From assembly GCA_964480635.1 (NCBI GenBank), contig CAYZQE010000076.1, positions 1-11,738 of the forward strand: a stretch of 11,738 nt of DNA, in the 5' to 3' direction. The DNA is from CAYZQE01 sp964480635. Its GTDB lineage: Bacteria > Pseudomonadota > Gammaproteobacteria > GCA-001735895. Below are positions 1 through 6,919 of this stretch, piece after piece (the stretch's first letter is position 1; every line of letters starts with the position of its first letter). Below the pieces are notes generated by a model. It worked only from the letters and a program-made list of their open reading frames with translations. It ran no database searches and was not told where the DNA came from. Both the position numbers and the translations under genes were made by a program.

Positions 1-13
1 AGTGTCTCCTTAA
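1..13 (-). promoter_or_regulatory. Candidate ribosome binding site of a divergent gene off the left edge
   Basis: Read on the minus strand, the last 13 bases are TTAAGGAGACACT, a strong AAGGAG Shine-Dalgarno match ending five bases before the window edge. A start codon would therefore lie at or just outside the edge, so a leftward gene, divergent from the metallo-hydrolase gene at 103, is likely. No part of its coding sequence can be confirmed here. A second, even stronger match (GGAGG at 90-86) lies upstream and precedes a TTG-initiated frame that stays open to the edge, so the true start is ambiguous. Confidence 0.35.
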
Positions 14-102
14 TAGTAGTAAGCCATCGCTCTCTGTATGAATTCCGTTGGAACTATGTTGTTTAAATGGTCTCAAATTATGTCTCCTCCTTTTAGTCAC
101 TA

Positions 103-1017
103 ATGATGAAATTTGTTTTAGTCTTACCGTTATTTATTTTCTCTCATTCTCTTTTTGCTAATGTTTGCCCAAGTGATGGCGCGTGGTTACAGGTATTAGG
201 CTCTGGTGGCCCTGAAGTACAAGATCAACGAGCATCTAGTAGTTATCTCGTTTGGTTAAATGGTAAAGCAAAGGTGCTAATAGATGCAGGCGGAGGCTCT
301 GCATTACGTTTTGGTCAGGCTAAGGCTAATGTCAAAACGTTAGATGTCGTGTTGTTTTCACACCTGCATATTGACCATAGTGCCGATTTCCCCGCGTTGA
401 TTAAATCATCTTTTTTTGAAGGGCGTCAACGAGAGTTGCCTGTTTTTGGCCCTACTGGTAATCACATTTTGCCTTCTACACATGATTTCGTTCAAAGGTT
501 GTTTTCTAAACAGGGCGTATGGCCATATCTTAATGATTTTTTACCTGGAGAAAGTTCTTACGGTTATGAGATTAATGCACAAGATATTGATGTTGAGTTA
601 AGTGAGGTGCAGGCTGTTTTTAAAAATAATGATGTCAATATTTCTGCTGTAAAAGTACATCATGGGCCTTTACCGTCGTTAGCATGGCGAGTTGATATTA
701 AGGATGTGGGTTCTGTTGCTTTTAGTGGTGATATGAGTGGCCAGTTTGGTCTCTTACCGACATTAGTTAGGGATGTTGATATATTAGTCGCTCACCATGC
801 AATTTCAGAGTCTACAGCTGGGGTTGGGCGTTTTTTGCATATGCCGCCTTCGGTGATTGCACAACAAGCCGTTAAGGCCAATGCAAATTCACTCGTGTTG
901 TCACATAGAATGCTGCGCTCATTAGGGCATGAAAAGGAGAGTTTAGATATTATTAAGCAGTCTTATCATGGCAAAGTCAGTTTCGCAGATGATTTAAATT
1001 GCTATCAGATTAAATAA
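103..1017 (+). CDS. Exported MBL-fold metallo-hydrolase (RNase Z/arylsulfatase-like), substrate unknown
   Basis: The 304-residue protein has an N-terminal signal peptide (hydrophobic residues 4-17, probable cleavage after Ala19), so it should act in the periplasm or outside the cell. The metallo-beta-lactamase fold is shown by a GSGGP strand near residue 33, the HLHIDH metal motif at 87-92, a histidine pair at 186-187, SGD with Asp210 as probable bridging ligand, and a terminal SHR with His268. This order matches the two-zinc RNase Z/arylsulfatase-like branch. Cys22 and Cys300 could form a disulfide between the ends. An in-frame stop at 94-96 rules out a start further upstream; ATG at 103 or 106 are both possible, and neither has a Shine-Dalgarno sequence. 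It is transcribed alone and converges on the PrcB-like gene with no spacer. The family is secure, but the substrate (sulfate ester, phosphodiester or lactone) cannot be read from the sequence. Confidence 0.85.
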   Translation: MMKFVLVLPLFIFSHSLFANVCPSDGAWLQVLGSGGPEVQDQRASSSYLVWLNGKAKVLIDAGGGSALRFGQAKANVKTLDVVLFSHLHIDHSADFPALIKSSFFEGRQRELPVFGPTGNHILPSTHDFVQRLFSKQGVWPYLNDFLPGESSYGYEINAQDIDVELSEVQAVFKNNDVNISAVKVHHGPLPSLAWRVDIKDVGSVAFSGDMSGQFGLLPTLVRDVDILVAHHAISESTAGVGRFLHMPPSVIAQQAVKANANSLVLSHRMLRSLGHEKESLDIIKQSYHGKVSFADDLNCYQIK

Positions 1018-1023
1018 TTATTT
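1012..1023. repeat. 12-bp perfect palindrome centred on the convergent gene junction
   Basis: AAATAATTATTT is its own reverse complement, and its centre falls exactly between the last base of the metallo-hydrolase stop codon (1017) and the last base of the opposing gene's stop codon (1018). It is all A/T and too short and weak to act as a terminator by itself. The symmetry follows partly from TAA facing TAA on opposite strands. Confidence 0.6.
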
Positions 1024-1455
1024 TAGTATAACGGTGTGAGCTATTTGCTTGTCTATTTTGTATAGAGCGCATGGGCTGGTTAATATCTGTGCATTAAAGC
1101 TATCTGCGGATGGTTTTTTAAAGTTGATATCAATGCTTAATGTGTTGTTCTTTACAAGCGCATCAGGGCTTTTTAATTGGATAGAGTAACCACTGCTGGG
1201 CTGCTGCCCCATAGAAACCAATATCAACGCCGATGATGTGAAATCAATATTATCAAGTTTTTTAATGGGGCTGTTAAAGCGCTGTTTAAACAATTGCCTC
1301 AGTTGTTTGTCTGAGCTGATATAAACTAGGTTTTGTTGAGCAAACCCACATTGATTAGCATTTAAAACAGTGTCTAGTTGAACCGTTTTTTGGCTGCAGG
1401 ATGCGGTGCTAATAGCTAGGCAAAATATGGATAATGAAGGGATGATTTTTAACAT
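1018..1455 (-). CDS. PrcB-like lipoprotein, probable partner of the adjacent protease
   Basis: The 145-residue product starts with a lipoprotein signal peptide: a basic Lys3, a hydrophobic core and STAS followed by Cys20 as the acylation site. Residue +2 is Ser, which by the usual rule predicts sorting to the outer membrane. The centre (about 73-95) carries ALILVSMGQQPSSGYSI, which I recognise as the signature of the PrcB C-terminal domain; a two-cysteine pair (Cys36, Cys129) may form a disulfide. In Treponema denticola PrcB is a lipoprotein encoded with the subtilisin-like protease PrtP and needed for its stability. Here the ATG overlaps the protease stop codon by one base (TAATG on the minus strand) with no good Shine-Dalgarno sequence of its own, indicating translation by re-initiation after the protease. 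Family assignment is good; the role as protease partner is inferred from neighbourhood. Confidence 0.75.
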   Translation of the reverse strand: MLKIIPSLSIFCLAISTASCSQKTVQLDTVLNANQCGFAQQNLVYISSDKQLRQLFKQRFNSPIKKLDNIDFTSSALILVSMGQQPSSGYSIQLKSPDALVKNNTLSIDINFKKPSADSFNAQILTSPCALYKIDKQIAHTVILK

Positions 1456-4073
1456 TATGGCTGAGCCTGCTGTAAGGGGGTAGGTAATCGCTGTTTGCCG
1501 AATAAGGCAGAGGCTTTGTGTGTAATTGACAAGCCGTTAGAGCTAAATGAGTTTAGAATATCTGCTGTAAAATCAATGTTTGTTAGGTCTCGATTCAAAG
1601 TAATAGTGCTTATTTTGTTTAAAGTTGGATAAGCACCACAGCTTTCACCCTTTTGACAAATGAGAAGGTCATTATCAATATCTGAGCCGACAAGCAAAGT
1701 ATAGTCCCCGCTTATAATATTGTTAAAAGAGTAGCTGTATATGCCATTGCCTTGATTACTAGGAATAATTTGTTCGGTGACATCGTCATTACTGTCAATT
1801 AACAATAAATATAGCGTGCCGACATCACCAATGCTTGATATAGAGCCTTTAATTATAGACACAGGAAGACTTAAGGTAGCACCGTTACTGATGTTGAATT
1901 CTATGGTTGTTAGGTAACTCGCATTGTCAGTTAACCCTGTTTTATCAATGGCAATTAAGTAAGAACCCAGTTTATTGACATCAACAATATCTTCAGTGAC
2001 GGTTAACCAGCTAGCATCATTGCTTACACTCGTAATTTGAGCAGCAGTATCTCCAATGTTAGCAATGGTTATTGATGTGTTGGTGATATTGGCCCCTAAA
2101 GATAGCTGAGTAGGAGATACCGTAATAAGTGCGGGCTGAGGTGGTAATACACCACCATTATTAAGAGTTTGGGCTTGCTGAACCGCCTTTAGTGCATCAA
2201 TTAATCCATAGCCAAAAGAGTCATCTCTGCCCACAGGGCCTAAGTCAGTTGATATGTTTCCAGAGCGAATAAGCGTATCTAAATCATCGGGTGATAAGGT
2301 GGGGTGAACCGCGCGCATTAAAGCAACAACGCCCGCCATATGTGGGGCCGCCATAGAGGTGCCTTGATAAAATGCGTAGGATGAACGGCTCGATGCTGAA
2401 GAGTCATCAACCAATGCGCTTAAAATGCCATCACCATTATTGTCATTATCTAAATCAACCGCTTGGTTGCCACCGGGCGCGGCGATATCAATTTCACTGC
2501 CAAAATTGGAATAAGGGGCTAAAGAGTTGTCTAACCCTGTCGCACTAACAGAAATAACACCGTTATAAGATGCCGGAAAAGACAGTTGGCTTGTGTTTTC
2601 ATTACCAGCGGCGGCGATAATAATGACGCCTGCATCTCTGGCCGCAGTAAACGCATTTTGCTCAGCCGTTGAGTTGCCACCACCGCCTAAACTAAGGTTA
2701 ATAACGTCGGCAATTTGCGCGGGGAGCGTACCGCTGTCATTGCTTAAACCCGCTGCAAAAAGAACAGCTTGAACCGTATCGTAAGACGTTCCTCCATTAA
2801 CACCTAAAACACGTAATGGCATAATTTTAGCCTCCCAGGACACGCCTGCACCACCTTGATTATTATTGGTTTCAGCTGCGATCGTACCGGCAACATGAGT
2901 GCCGTGCCAACTGCTTTGGTTTTGTAATGCAGAGTCTCCAGGGTCATTGGGGTTGTTATCTATGCCATCACCATCCCTTGCATTAGCCGGGTCTGAAATA
3001 AAATCAAATCCAGCCACTAATTGATTGCTTAAGTCTTCATGTGCTAAAAAAACGCCAGTATCAATAACCGCAACAATCACGTCTTGTGCTCTATCGCCAT
3101 CAGTAATATCCCAAGCGAGGGGTAAGTTAATCGTTGGGTAATGCCATTGCAGGGGGTATAAAGTGTCATTTGGAGTGGCTAAAGCTTTGCGTATGTAATT
3201 GGGTTCGGCATATTCAACGTTGCTTTGTTGATTAAGTATTTTAATGGTTTTTAGCGTTTTATATTTATTGAAGCCATCAATGTTGAGCTCGCTTAATGAT
3301 GTTTCGAAAGAAGAGGGTTGAGAGCCAGATTTAGCAGCATAATTAAAGTGAGTGAGGGTAATTCTGTTGTCGCTATGTGATGCTTGAATTGACACTGAAT
3401 TAAGAGATGACGATTTGTTTCTTAAATCATCGGTATATTTGACAATAGCTTGGTTAGGAATGAAATTAGCGTTCGTTGAATGGTTTGAAAAGTTATTAAT
3501 TGAAATATTATCAAGCGTTAACACATATTTAGAGGATCCTTCAAAGGCATTAACAAGGATATAGTAAAATCCATCGGATGGGACGGTGACGTCTTCAAAC
3601 TCATCATCAAAGGCTATAGAGCTATCAATTGGATTACCGTCGTTATCAAATAAATATAAATCTAAGTCGCCTTGAAAATCAGCACCAGCAGCAAAGTCGA
3701 TAACTTGTAATCGAATAATTTGATCTTTTTGTAGGTTTAATTGAAAGACATCGTCCTCATCGGCAAGAGAAGCAAAGCGATCACCGCTGGATGTTCTACC
3801 GGTTGCGAATTTAGTTGCAAAACCATTAATAGTTGAAAAGTTTTCGATAACTTGGGCGGCCCCAATAAAGCCATTATCGCTATAGGTAGCTGATAAAGGA
3901 TCGTTAATGTCACTATCAATTTGAATTAAAGGGGCAGTGGTTATATTGCCAGACAATGAAAATGTAGGTGTAGGAGTAATGTCAGGAGTAGACGTGCCCT
4001 CTTTAATATTACTGCAGCCTGCAGAAATAATTAAAATCATGGTGATTAATATCACCCAAATAGGTTTAAACAT
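1455..4073 (-). CDS. Large lipoprotein S8 (subtilisin-like) serine protease
   Basis: This 872-residue protein has a lipoprotein signal (hydrophobic 5-17, SAG then Cys20; +2 is Ser, predicting the outer membrane) and a Thr/Pro linker at 27-37. Residues about 107-188 form a PPC-type beta domain (aspartate-rich DLDLYLFD, then DGFYYILV). About 205-295 resembles a fervidolysin-type propeptide, starting PNQAIVKY and ending NVEYAEPNY. The S8 catalytic domain (about 305-635) has Asp338 in VIDTG, His390 in HGTHVAG, oxyanion Asn491 in AAGNE and Ser573 in GTSMAAP, so it should be active. Acidic Asp/Asn loops at 361-380 and 540-556 may bind calcium. A BACON-like Ig domain (about 648-741) and a final beta domain with Cys806/Cys812 follow. 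GAAGG lies about 11 nt upstream of the ATG. Its natural substrate is unknown; extracellular protein degradation or surface processing is likely. Confidence 0.9.
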   Translation of the reverse strand: MFKPIWVILITMILIISAGCSNIKEGTSTPDITPTPTFSLSGNITTAPLIQIDSDINDPLSATYSDNGFIGAAQVIENFSTINGFATKFATGRTSSGDRFASLADEDDVFQLNLQKDQIIRLQVIDFAAGADFQGDLDLYLFDNDGNPIDSSIAFDDEFEDVTVPSDGFYYILVNAFEGSSKYVLTLDNISINNFSNHSTNANFIPNQAIVKYTDDLRNKSSSLNSVSIQASHSDNRITLTHFNYAAKSGSQPSSFETSLSELNIDGFNKYKTLKTIKILNQQSNVEYAEPNYIRKALATPNDTLYPLQWHYPTINLPLAWDITDGDRAQDVIVAVIDTGVFLAHEDLSNQLVAGFDFISDPANARDGDGIDNNPNDPGDSALQNQSSWHGTHVAGTIAAETNNNQGGAGVSWEAKIMPLRVLGVNGGTSYDTVQAVLFAAGLSNDSGTLPAQIADVINLSLGGGGNSTAEQNAFTAARDAGVIIIAAAGNENTSQLSFPASYNGVISVSATGLDNSLAPYSNFGSEIDIAAPGGNQAVDLDNDNNGDGILSALVDDSSASSRSSYAFYQGTSMAAPHMAGVVALMRAVHPTLSPDDLDTLIRSGNISTDLGPVGRDDSFGYGLIDALKAVQQAQTLNNGGVLPPQPALITVSPTQLSLGANITNTSITIANIGDTAAQITSVSNDASWLTVTEDIVDVNKLGSYLIAIDKTGLTDNASYLTTIEFNISNGATLSLPVSIIKGSISSIGDVGTLYLLLIDSNDDVTEQIIPSNQGNGIYSYSFNNIISGDYTLLVGSDIDNDLLICQKGESCGAYPTLNKISTITLNRDLTNIDFTADILNSFSSNGLSITHKASALFGKQRLPTPLQQAQP

Positions 4074-4110
4074 CTAACGTTTTACCTTCAATGAAATAGG
4101 TTAATTCACT

Positions 4111-4139
4111 TTTATAGCTTTAAAAATGAAGCAAGTAAA
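4111..4139 (-). promoter_or_regulatory. Candidate sigma-70 promoter of the protease-prcB unit
   Basis: On the minus strand, TTTACT (4139-4134, four of six matches to TTGACA) is followed after exactly 17 bp by TATAAA (4116-4111, five of six matches to TATAAT). Transcription would start near 4104 and give a leader of about 31 nt containing GAAGGT upstream of the ATG at 4073. Spacing and placement are good, but AT-rich DNA yields such matches by chance. Confidence 0.5.
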
Positions 4140-4191
4140 GAGATTAAACTGCTGGTCAAACAAACGGATTAAAAAAGAGTTGAACGGTTTG

Positions 4192-4211
4192 TTAGTGACG
4201 CGATTCACTAA
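4192..4211. promoter_or_regulatory. CRP-like dyad operator candidate
   Basis: TTAGTGA (4192-4198), six bases CGCGAT, then TCACTAA (4205-4211) is a perfect 7-bp inverted repeat. Its GTGA-N6-TCAC core has the exact sequence and spacing of a CRP/Vfr site (consensus TGTGA-N6-TCACA), but the flanking T and A are swapped. It lies about 97 bp upstream of the inferred protease transcription start, somewhat farther than the usual activating positions, and about 160 bp upstream of murJ. The factor is inferred and no regulator gene is in the window. Confidence 0.4.
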
Positions 4212-4244
4212 AAAAATGTATCGTTTATTTTTTAACCGTCAGTG

Positions 4245-4260
4245 ATGTCATGAATGACAT
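4245..4260. promoter_or_regulatory. Second dyad-symmetric site, 7-2-7 inverted repeat
   Basis: ATGTCAT, GA, ATGACAT forms a perfect 7-bp inverted repeat with a 2-bp centre. The short centre argues against a useful RNA hairpin and favours a dimeric DNA-binding protein. It sits about 43 bp from the CRP-like dyad (centre to centre about 51 bp, roughly five helical turns). I do not recognise the motif. Confidence 0.3.
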
Positions 4261-4363
4261 TATTTATGCAAAAAACTAGCAGTATTTAAGTTTAGCTGAG
4301 TGTGAGTAATGATTTATAAATAATGATAGTATTCGGGGCTTAAATTTTGACTATTTTATAACC

Positions 4364-5923
4364 TTGGCCTCTTTATTTAAATCCACCTTTATTGTTAGTT
4401 TAATGACACTGTTTTCACGTGTTCTTGGGCTTGCTCGCGATATCATTATAGCGCGGTTTTTTGCCTCTGGTTTTGAGGCCGACGCTTTTTTTGTAGCGTT
4501 TAAAATCCCTAATTTTATGCGCCGCTTATTTGCAGAAGGCGCTTTCTCTCAAGCCTTTGTGCCGGTATTAACCGAATATAAAAACAAAAAATCTATAGCA
4601 GTGACTAAGGCGTTTATTGGTGCGGTAACGGGCACATTAGGGGTGTTCCTATTTATTATTGTGTTGATTGGTGTGTTGCTGTCACCTTTGTTAGTCACGG
4701 TGTTTGCGGCTGGGTTTCTTGATCAGCCTGAAAAATTTAATTTAACGTCAGATTTACTCAAGCTCACTTTCCCTTATATATTTTTAATATCAATGACCGC
4801 CATGGCAGGGGGCATTTTAAACACTTGGAAGCAGTTTGCTGTACCAGCGTTTACCCCCGTATTATTAAATGTATCGCTGATAGGCTGTGTGTTTTATTTA
4901 ACACCTTACTTAGATGTGCCTATTCATGCCTTGGGTTGGGGTGTGTTATTAGCAGGGTGTTTACAGCTATTGTTTCAGTTACCTTTTTTATACCGATTAG
5001 GTTTATTGCCTAAACCACGTTGGGCATGGAAAGATAAAGGCGTTAAAAAAGTGGTGAAGCTGATGGTACCCATTATTTTTGGCTCATCAGTGGCGCAAAT
5101 TAATTTATTGTTCGATACTTTTATAGCATCATTTTTAGTCACTGGCAGTGTGGCGTGGCTGTATTATGCTGATAGACTATTAGAATTTCCCTTGGGTATT
5201 TTTGGCATTGCTTTGGCGACAGTGGTATTGCCTTATTTGTCTGAATCGCATGTGAATAAAAAGCAGGTTGATTTCAATCAAACCCTTGCTTGGGCAATGC
5301 ACATAGCGATGTTAATTGCAGTGCCTGCCATGGTCGGATTGTTGTTATTAGCGTCTCCTATTTTAGCGACTTTATTTCAATATGAAGCCTTTAGTGCTAA
5401 TGACACTTTAATGTCGAGCTTAAGTTTAATTGCTTATAGCGCGGGCTTACCCGCGTTTATTGCCATTAAAATTTTAGTGAATGGCTTTTTTGCGCGCCAA
5501 GATACCAAAACACCGGTTAAAATTGGCATTATGGCTTTAGTGTTTAATATGTTTTTAAATGTTGTCTTTGTGGTGAGCATGATGAAAGCAGACTATGTTG
5601 CGCCGCATGTTGGTCTAGCGATGGCAACAACAGGTTCGGCCTATTTGAATGCAGGGTTATTGGCTTATCATTTACGAAAACAAGGCGTGCTGACATTGGA
5701 ATGGTCTATGTTATTTCCTACGTTTAGATTATTGTTGGCGGTGTTAGCTATGGCGGCCGTTATTTATTATTCCTTGCCAGCCTTATCCGCTTGGACGCAG
5801 TGGCTATGGCATGAAAGGGTGTTAGAGCTTTGCATTATTATTTTACAAGCCATCGTATGTTATGTGGCTGTTTTATGGCTATTGGGTTTTCGTAAAAGTG
5901 ACTTAAAGCGTTCGGCATTATGA
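4364..5923 (+). CDS. murJ: Lipid II flippase MurJ
   Basis: The 519-residue multi-pass inner membrane protein belongs to the MOP exporter superfamily and moves lipid II across the cytoplasmic membrane for peptidoglycan synthesis. It aligns with E. coli MurJ from end to end as I remember it: FSRVLGLARD near the N-terminus, FFVAFKIPNFMRRLFAEGAF at 42-61, YYADRLLEFPLG at 267-278 and RQDTKTPVKI at 378-387. The cavity arginines known to be essential in E. coli have counterparts at Arg19, Arg25, Arg53 and Arg271. The start is TTG; it places the protein start within one residue of the E. coli one, no ATG or GTG lies in frame between it and the upstream stop at 4310-4312, and the next Met (14) would cut into the first helix. 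There is no Shine-Dalgarno sequence nearby. It heads the right-hand gene block, 10 nt before ribF. Confidence 0.95.
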   Translation: MASLFKSTFIVSLMTLFSRVLGLARDIIIARFFASGFEADAFFVAFKIPNFMRRLFAEGAFSQAFVPVLTEYKNKKSIAVTKAFIGAVTGTLGVFLFIIVLIGVLLSPLLVTVFAAGFLDQPEKFNLTSDLLKLTFPYIFLISMTAMAGGILNTWKQFAVPAFTPVLLNVSLIGCVFYLTPYLDVPIHALGWGVLLAGCLQLLFQLPFLYRLGLLPKPRWAWKDKGVKKVVKLMVPIIFGSSVAQINLLFDTFIASFLVTGSVAWLYYADRLLEFPLGIFGIALATVVLPYLSESHVNKKQVDFNQTLAWAMHIAMLIAVPAMVGLLLLASPILATLFQYEAFSANDTLMSSLSLIAYSAGLPAFIAIKILVNGFFARQDTKTPVKIGIMALVFNMFLNVVFVVSMMKADYVAPHVGLAMATTGSAYLNAGLLAYHLRKQGVLTLEWSMLFPTFRLLLAVLAMAAVIYYSLPALSAWTQWLWHERVLELCIIILQAIVCYVAVLWLLGFRKSDLKRSAL

Positions 5924-5933
5924 CGTTAATGAT

Positions 5934-6899
5934 ATGAAACTTATTCGGGGCTTAAATCAATTAACTCAGGCACTTGATGGTTGTGTCATGACCATTGGTA
6001 ATTTTGATGGTGTGCACTTAGGTCATCAAACGTTAATTCAACAAGTAAAACAGCTAGCCGATGAAAAAAACGTGCCTTCATTGGTGATGATTTTTGAGCC
6101 GCAGCCGATCGAGTTTTTTGCTCTAAATAAGGCGCCAAAACGGTTATATCGCTTGCGCGAAAAAATAATCGCTTTGCAGGAGCAAGGCATTGATTACTTG
6201 TTTTGCGTACCCTTTAATCAAGACTTTTCACAATTAAGTGGCGAGCAATTTGTGTTGGATTATTTGGTTAGTGCTTTAAATGTGACACATTTAGTCGTAG
6301 GCGATGATTTTTGCTTTGGTAAAAACCGCAGTGGCACCTTTGATTTGTTGGCGAAGATGGCTGTCGAGCATTCATTTACCGTGCAAAACACGGCGACGAT
6401 TCAACAGCAGAATGAGCGCGTTAGCAGTACTAAAATACGCCAGTTAATTGCAAGCAATCAATTTAATGATGTCGCTGAATTATTGGGTAAGCCTTATACT
6501 TTAAGTGGCAAAATACGACATGGTAAAAAGCTGGGGCGTGACATAGGTTTCCCAACAATCAACATTAAAATCGGCGATATTCCTATTGCTGTTGAGGGAA
6601 TATTTGCAGTTCGAGTAAAAGGCTTAGATAATGGTGGGTCTAAGCCCATCGTTAATGGTGTGGCAAGCATTGGAACGCGACCTACGGTGAATGGCGTTGG
6701 TGTTTTGTTAGAGGTATATCTCTTTGATTTTAATAGAGATGTTTATGGCAAAACGGTAAGTGTAGAGTTTTTAACACGCATTCGACCCGAACTAGAATTT
6801 ATTTCGATTGAGGTATTGATCGAAAACATCAAGCAAGATGTAAAAATTGCACAAGATTTTTTTGCTTTTGCCCCCTCATCCACTGGGATAGGGCGCTAA
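5934..6899 (+). CDS. ribF: Bifunctional riboflavin kinase / FAD synthetase
   Basis: The 321-residue cytoplasmic enzyme phosphorylates riboflavin to FMN and then adenylylates FMN to FAD. The N-terminal FMN adenylyltransferase module shows the nucleotidyl-transferase motif GNFDGVHLGH at 22-31, VVGDDFCFGKNRSG at 121-134 and SSTKIRQLI at 164-172. The C-terminal riboflavin kinase module shows GKKLGRDIGFPTIN at 197-210, NGVASIGTRPT at 241-251 and the probable catalytic base Glu260 before VYLFDF. Length and order of domains are normal for the bacterial fused enzyme. The ATG follows the murJ stop by 10 nt, without a clear Shine-Dalgarno sequence, which favours coupled translation. No FMN riboswitch is seen upstream. 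Confidence 0.96.
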   Translation: MKLIRGLNQLTQALDGCVMTIGNFDGVHLGHQTLIQQVKQLADEKNVPSLVMIFEPQPIEFFALNKAPKRLYRLREKIIALQEQGIDYLFCVPFNQDFSQLSGEQFVLDYLVSALNVTHLVVGDDFCFGKNRSGTFDLLAKMAVEHSFTVQNTATIQQQNERVSSTKIRQLIASNQFNDVAELLGKPYTLSGKIRHGKKLGRDIGFPTINIKIGDIPIAVEGIFAVRVKGLDNGGSKPIVNGVASIGTRPTVNGVGVLLEVYLFDFNRDVYGKTVSVEFLTRIRPELEFISIEVLIENIKQDVKIAQDFFAFAPSSTGIGR

Positions 6900-6919
6900 T
6901 TTTATTTTTTGGATTAACC

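Larger units (their letters stand above)
4074..4363. other. 290-bp divergent intergenic region
   Basis: This AT-rich stretch separates the divergent protease and murJ genes. It contains a candidate sigma-70 promoter for the protease (4111-4139, minus strand), a CRP-like dyad (4192-4211) and a second dyad (4245-4260). No open frame in it has a plausible start, ribosome binding site and length, and no RNA gene is recognisable. On the plus strand TATAAA at 4314-4319 is a possible -10 for murJ, but the hexamer 17 bp upstream (TTAGCT) matches the -35 consensus poorly, so I do not call it as a feature. Confidence 0.7.

Noticed and set aside
12..29. Five-codon minus-strand minicistron (MAYYY) whose stop overlaps the AAGGAG site
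   Set aside because: It is too short to distinguish from chance and has only a weak ribosome binding site; kept only as part of the uncertain left-edge signal.
4159..4193. AACAAAC / GTTTGTT inverted repeat with 21-nt loop
   Set aside because: The arms are short and AT-rich and the loop is long; this is expected by chance in such DNA, and it overlaps the better CRP-like dyad.
4347..4360. TTGACT and TATAAC just upstream of murJ, considered as a promoter
   Set aside because: The two hexamers are only 4 bp apart, far from the 17 bp needed, and no -10 lies at the correct distance from TTGACT.
4825..5013. Open frame of 62 codons within murJ in another frame
   Set aside because: It lies wholly inside a confident murJ coding region, has no family resemblance and no ribosome binding site.
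5900..5940. Possible FMN riboswitch or internal promoter before ribF
   Set aside because: Only 10 nt separate murJ and ribF, and no conserved FMN riboswitch sequence is seen.
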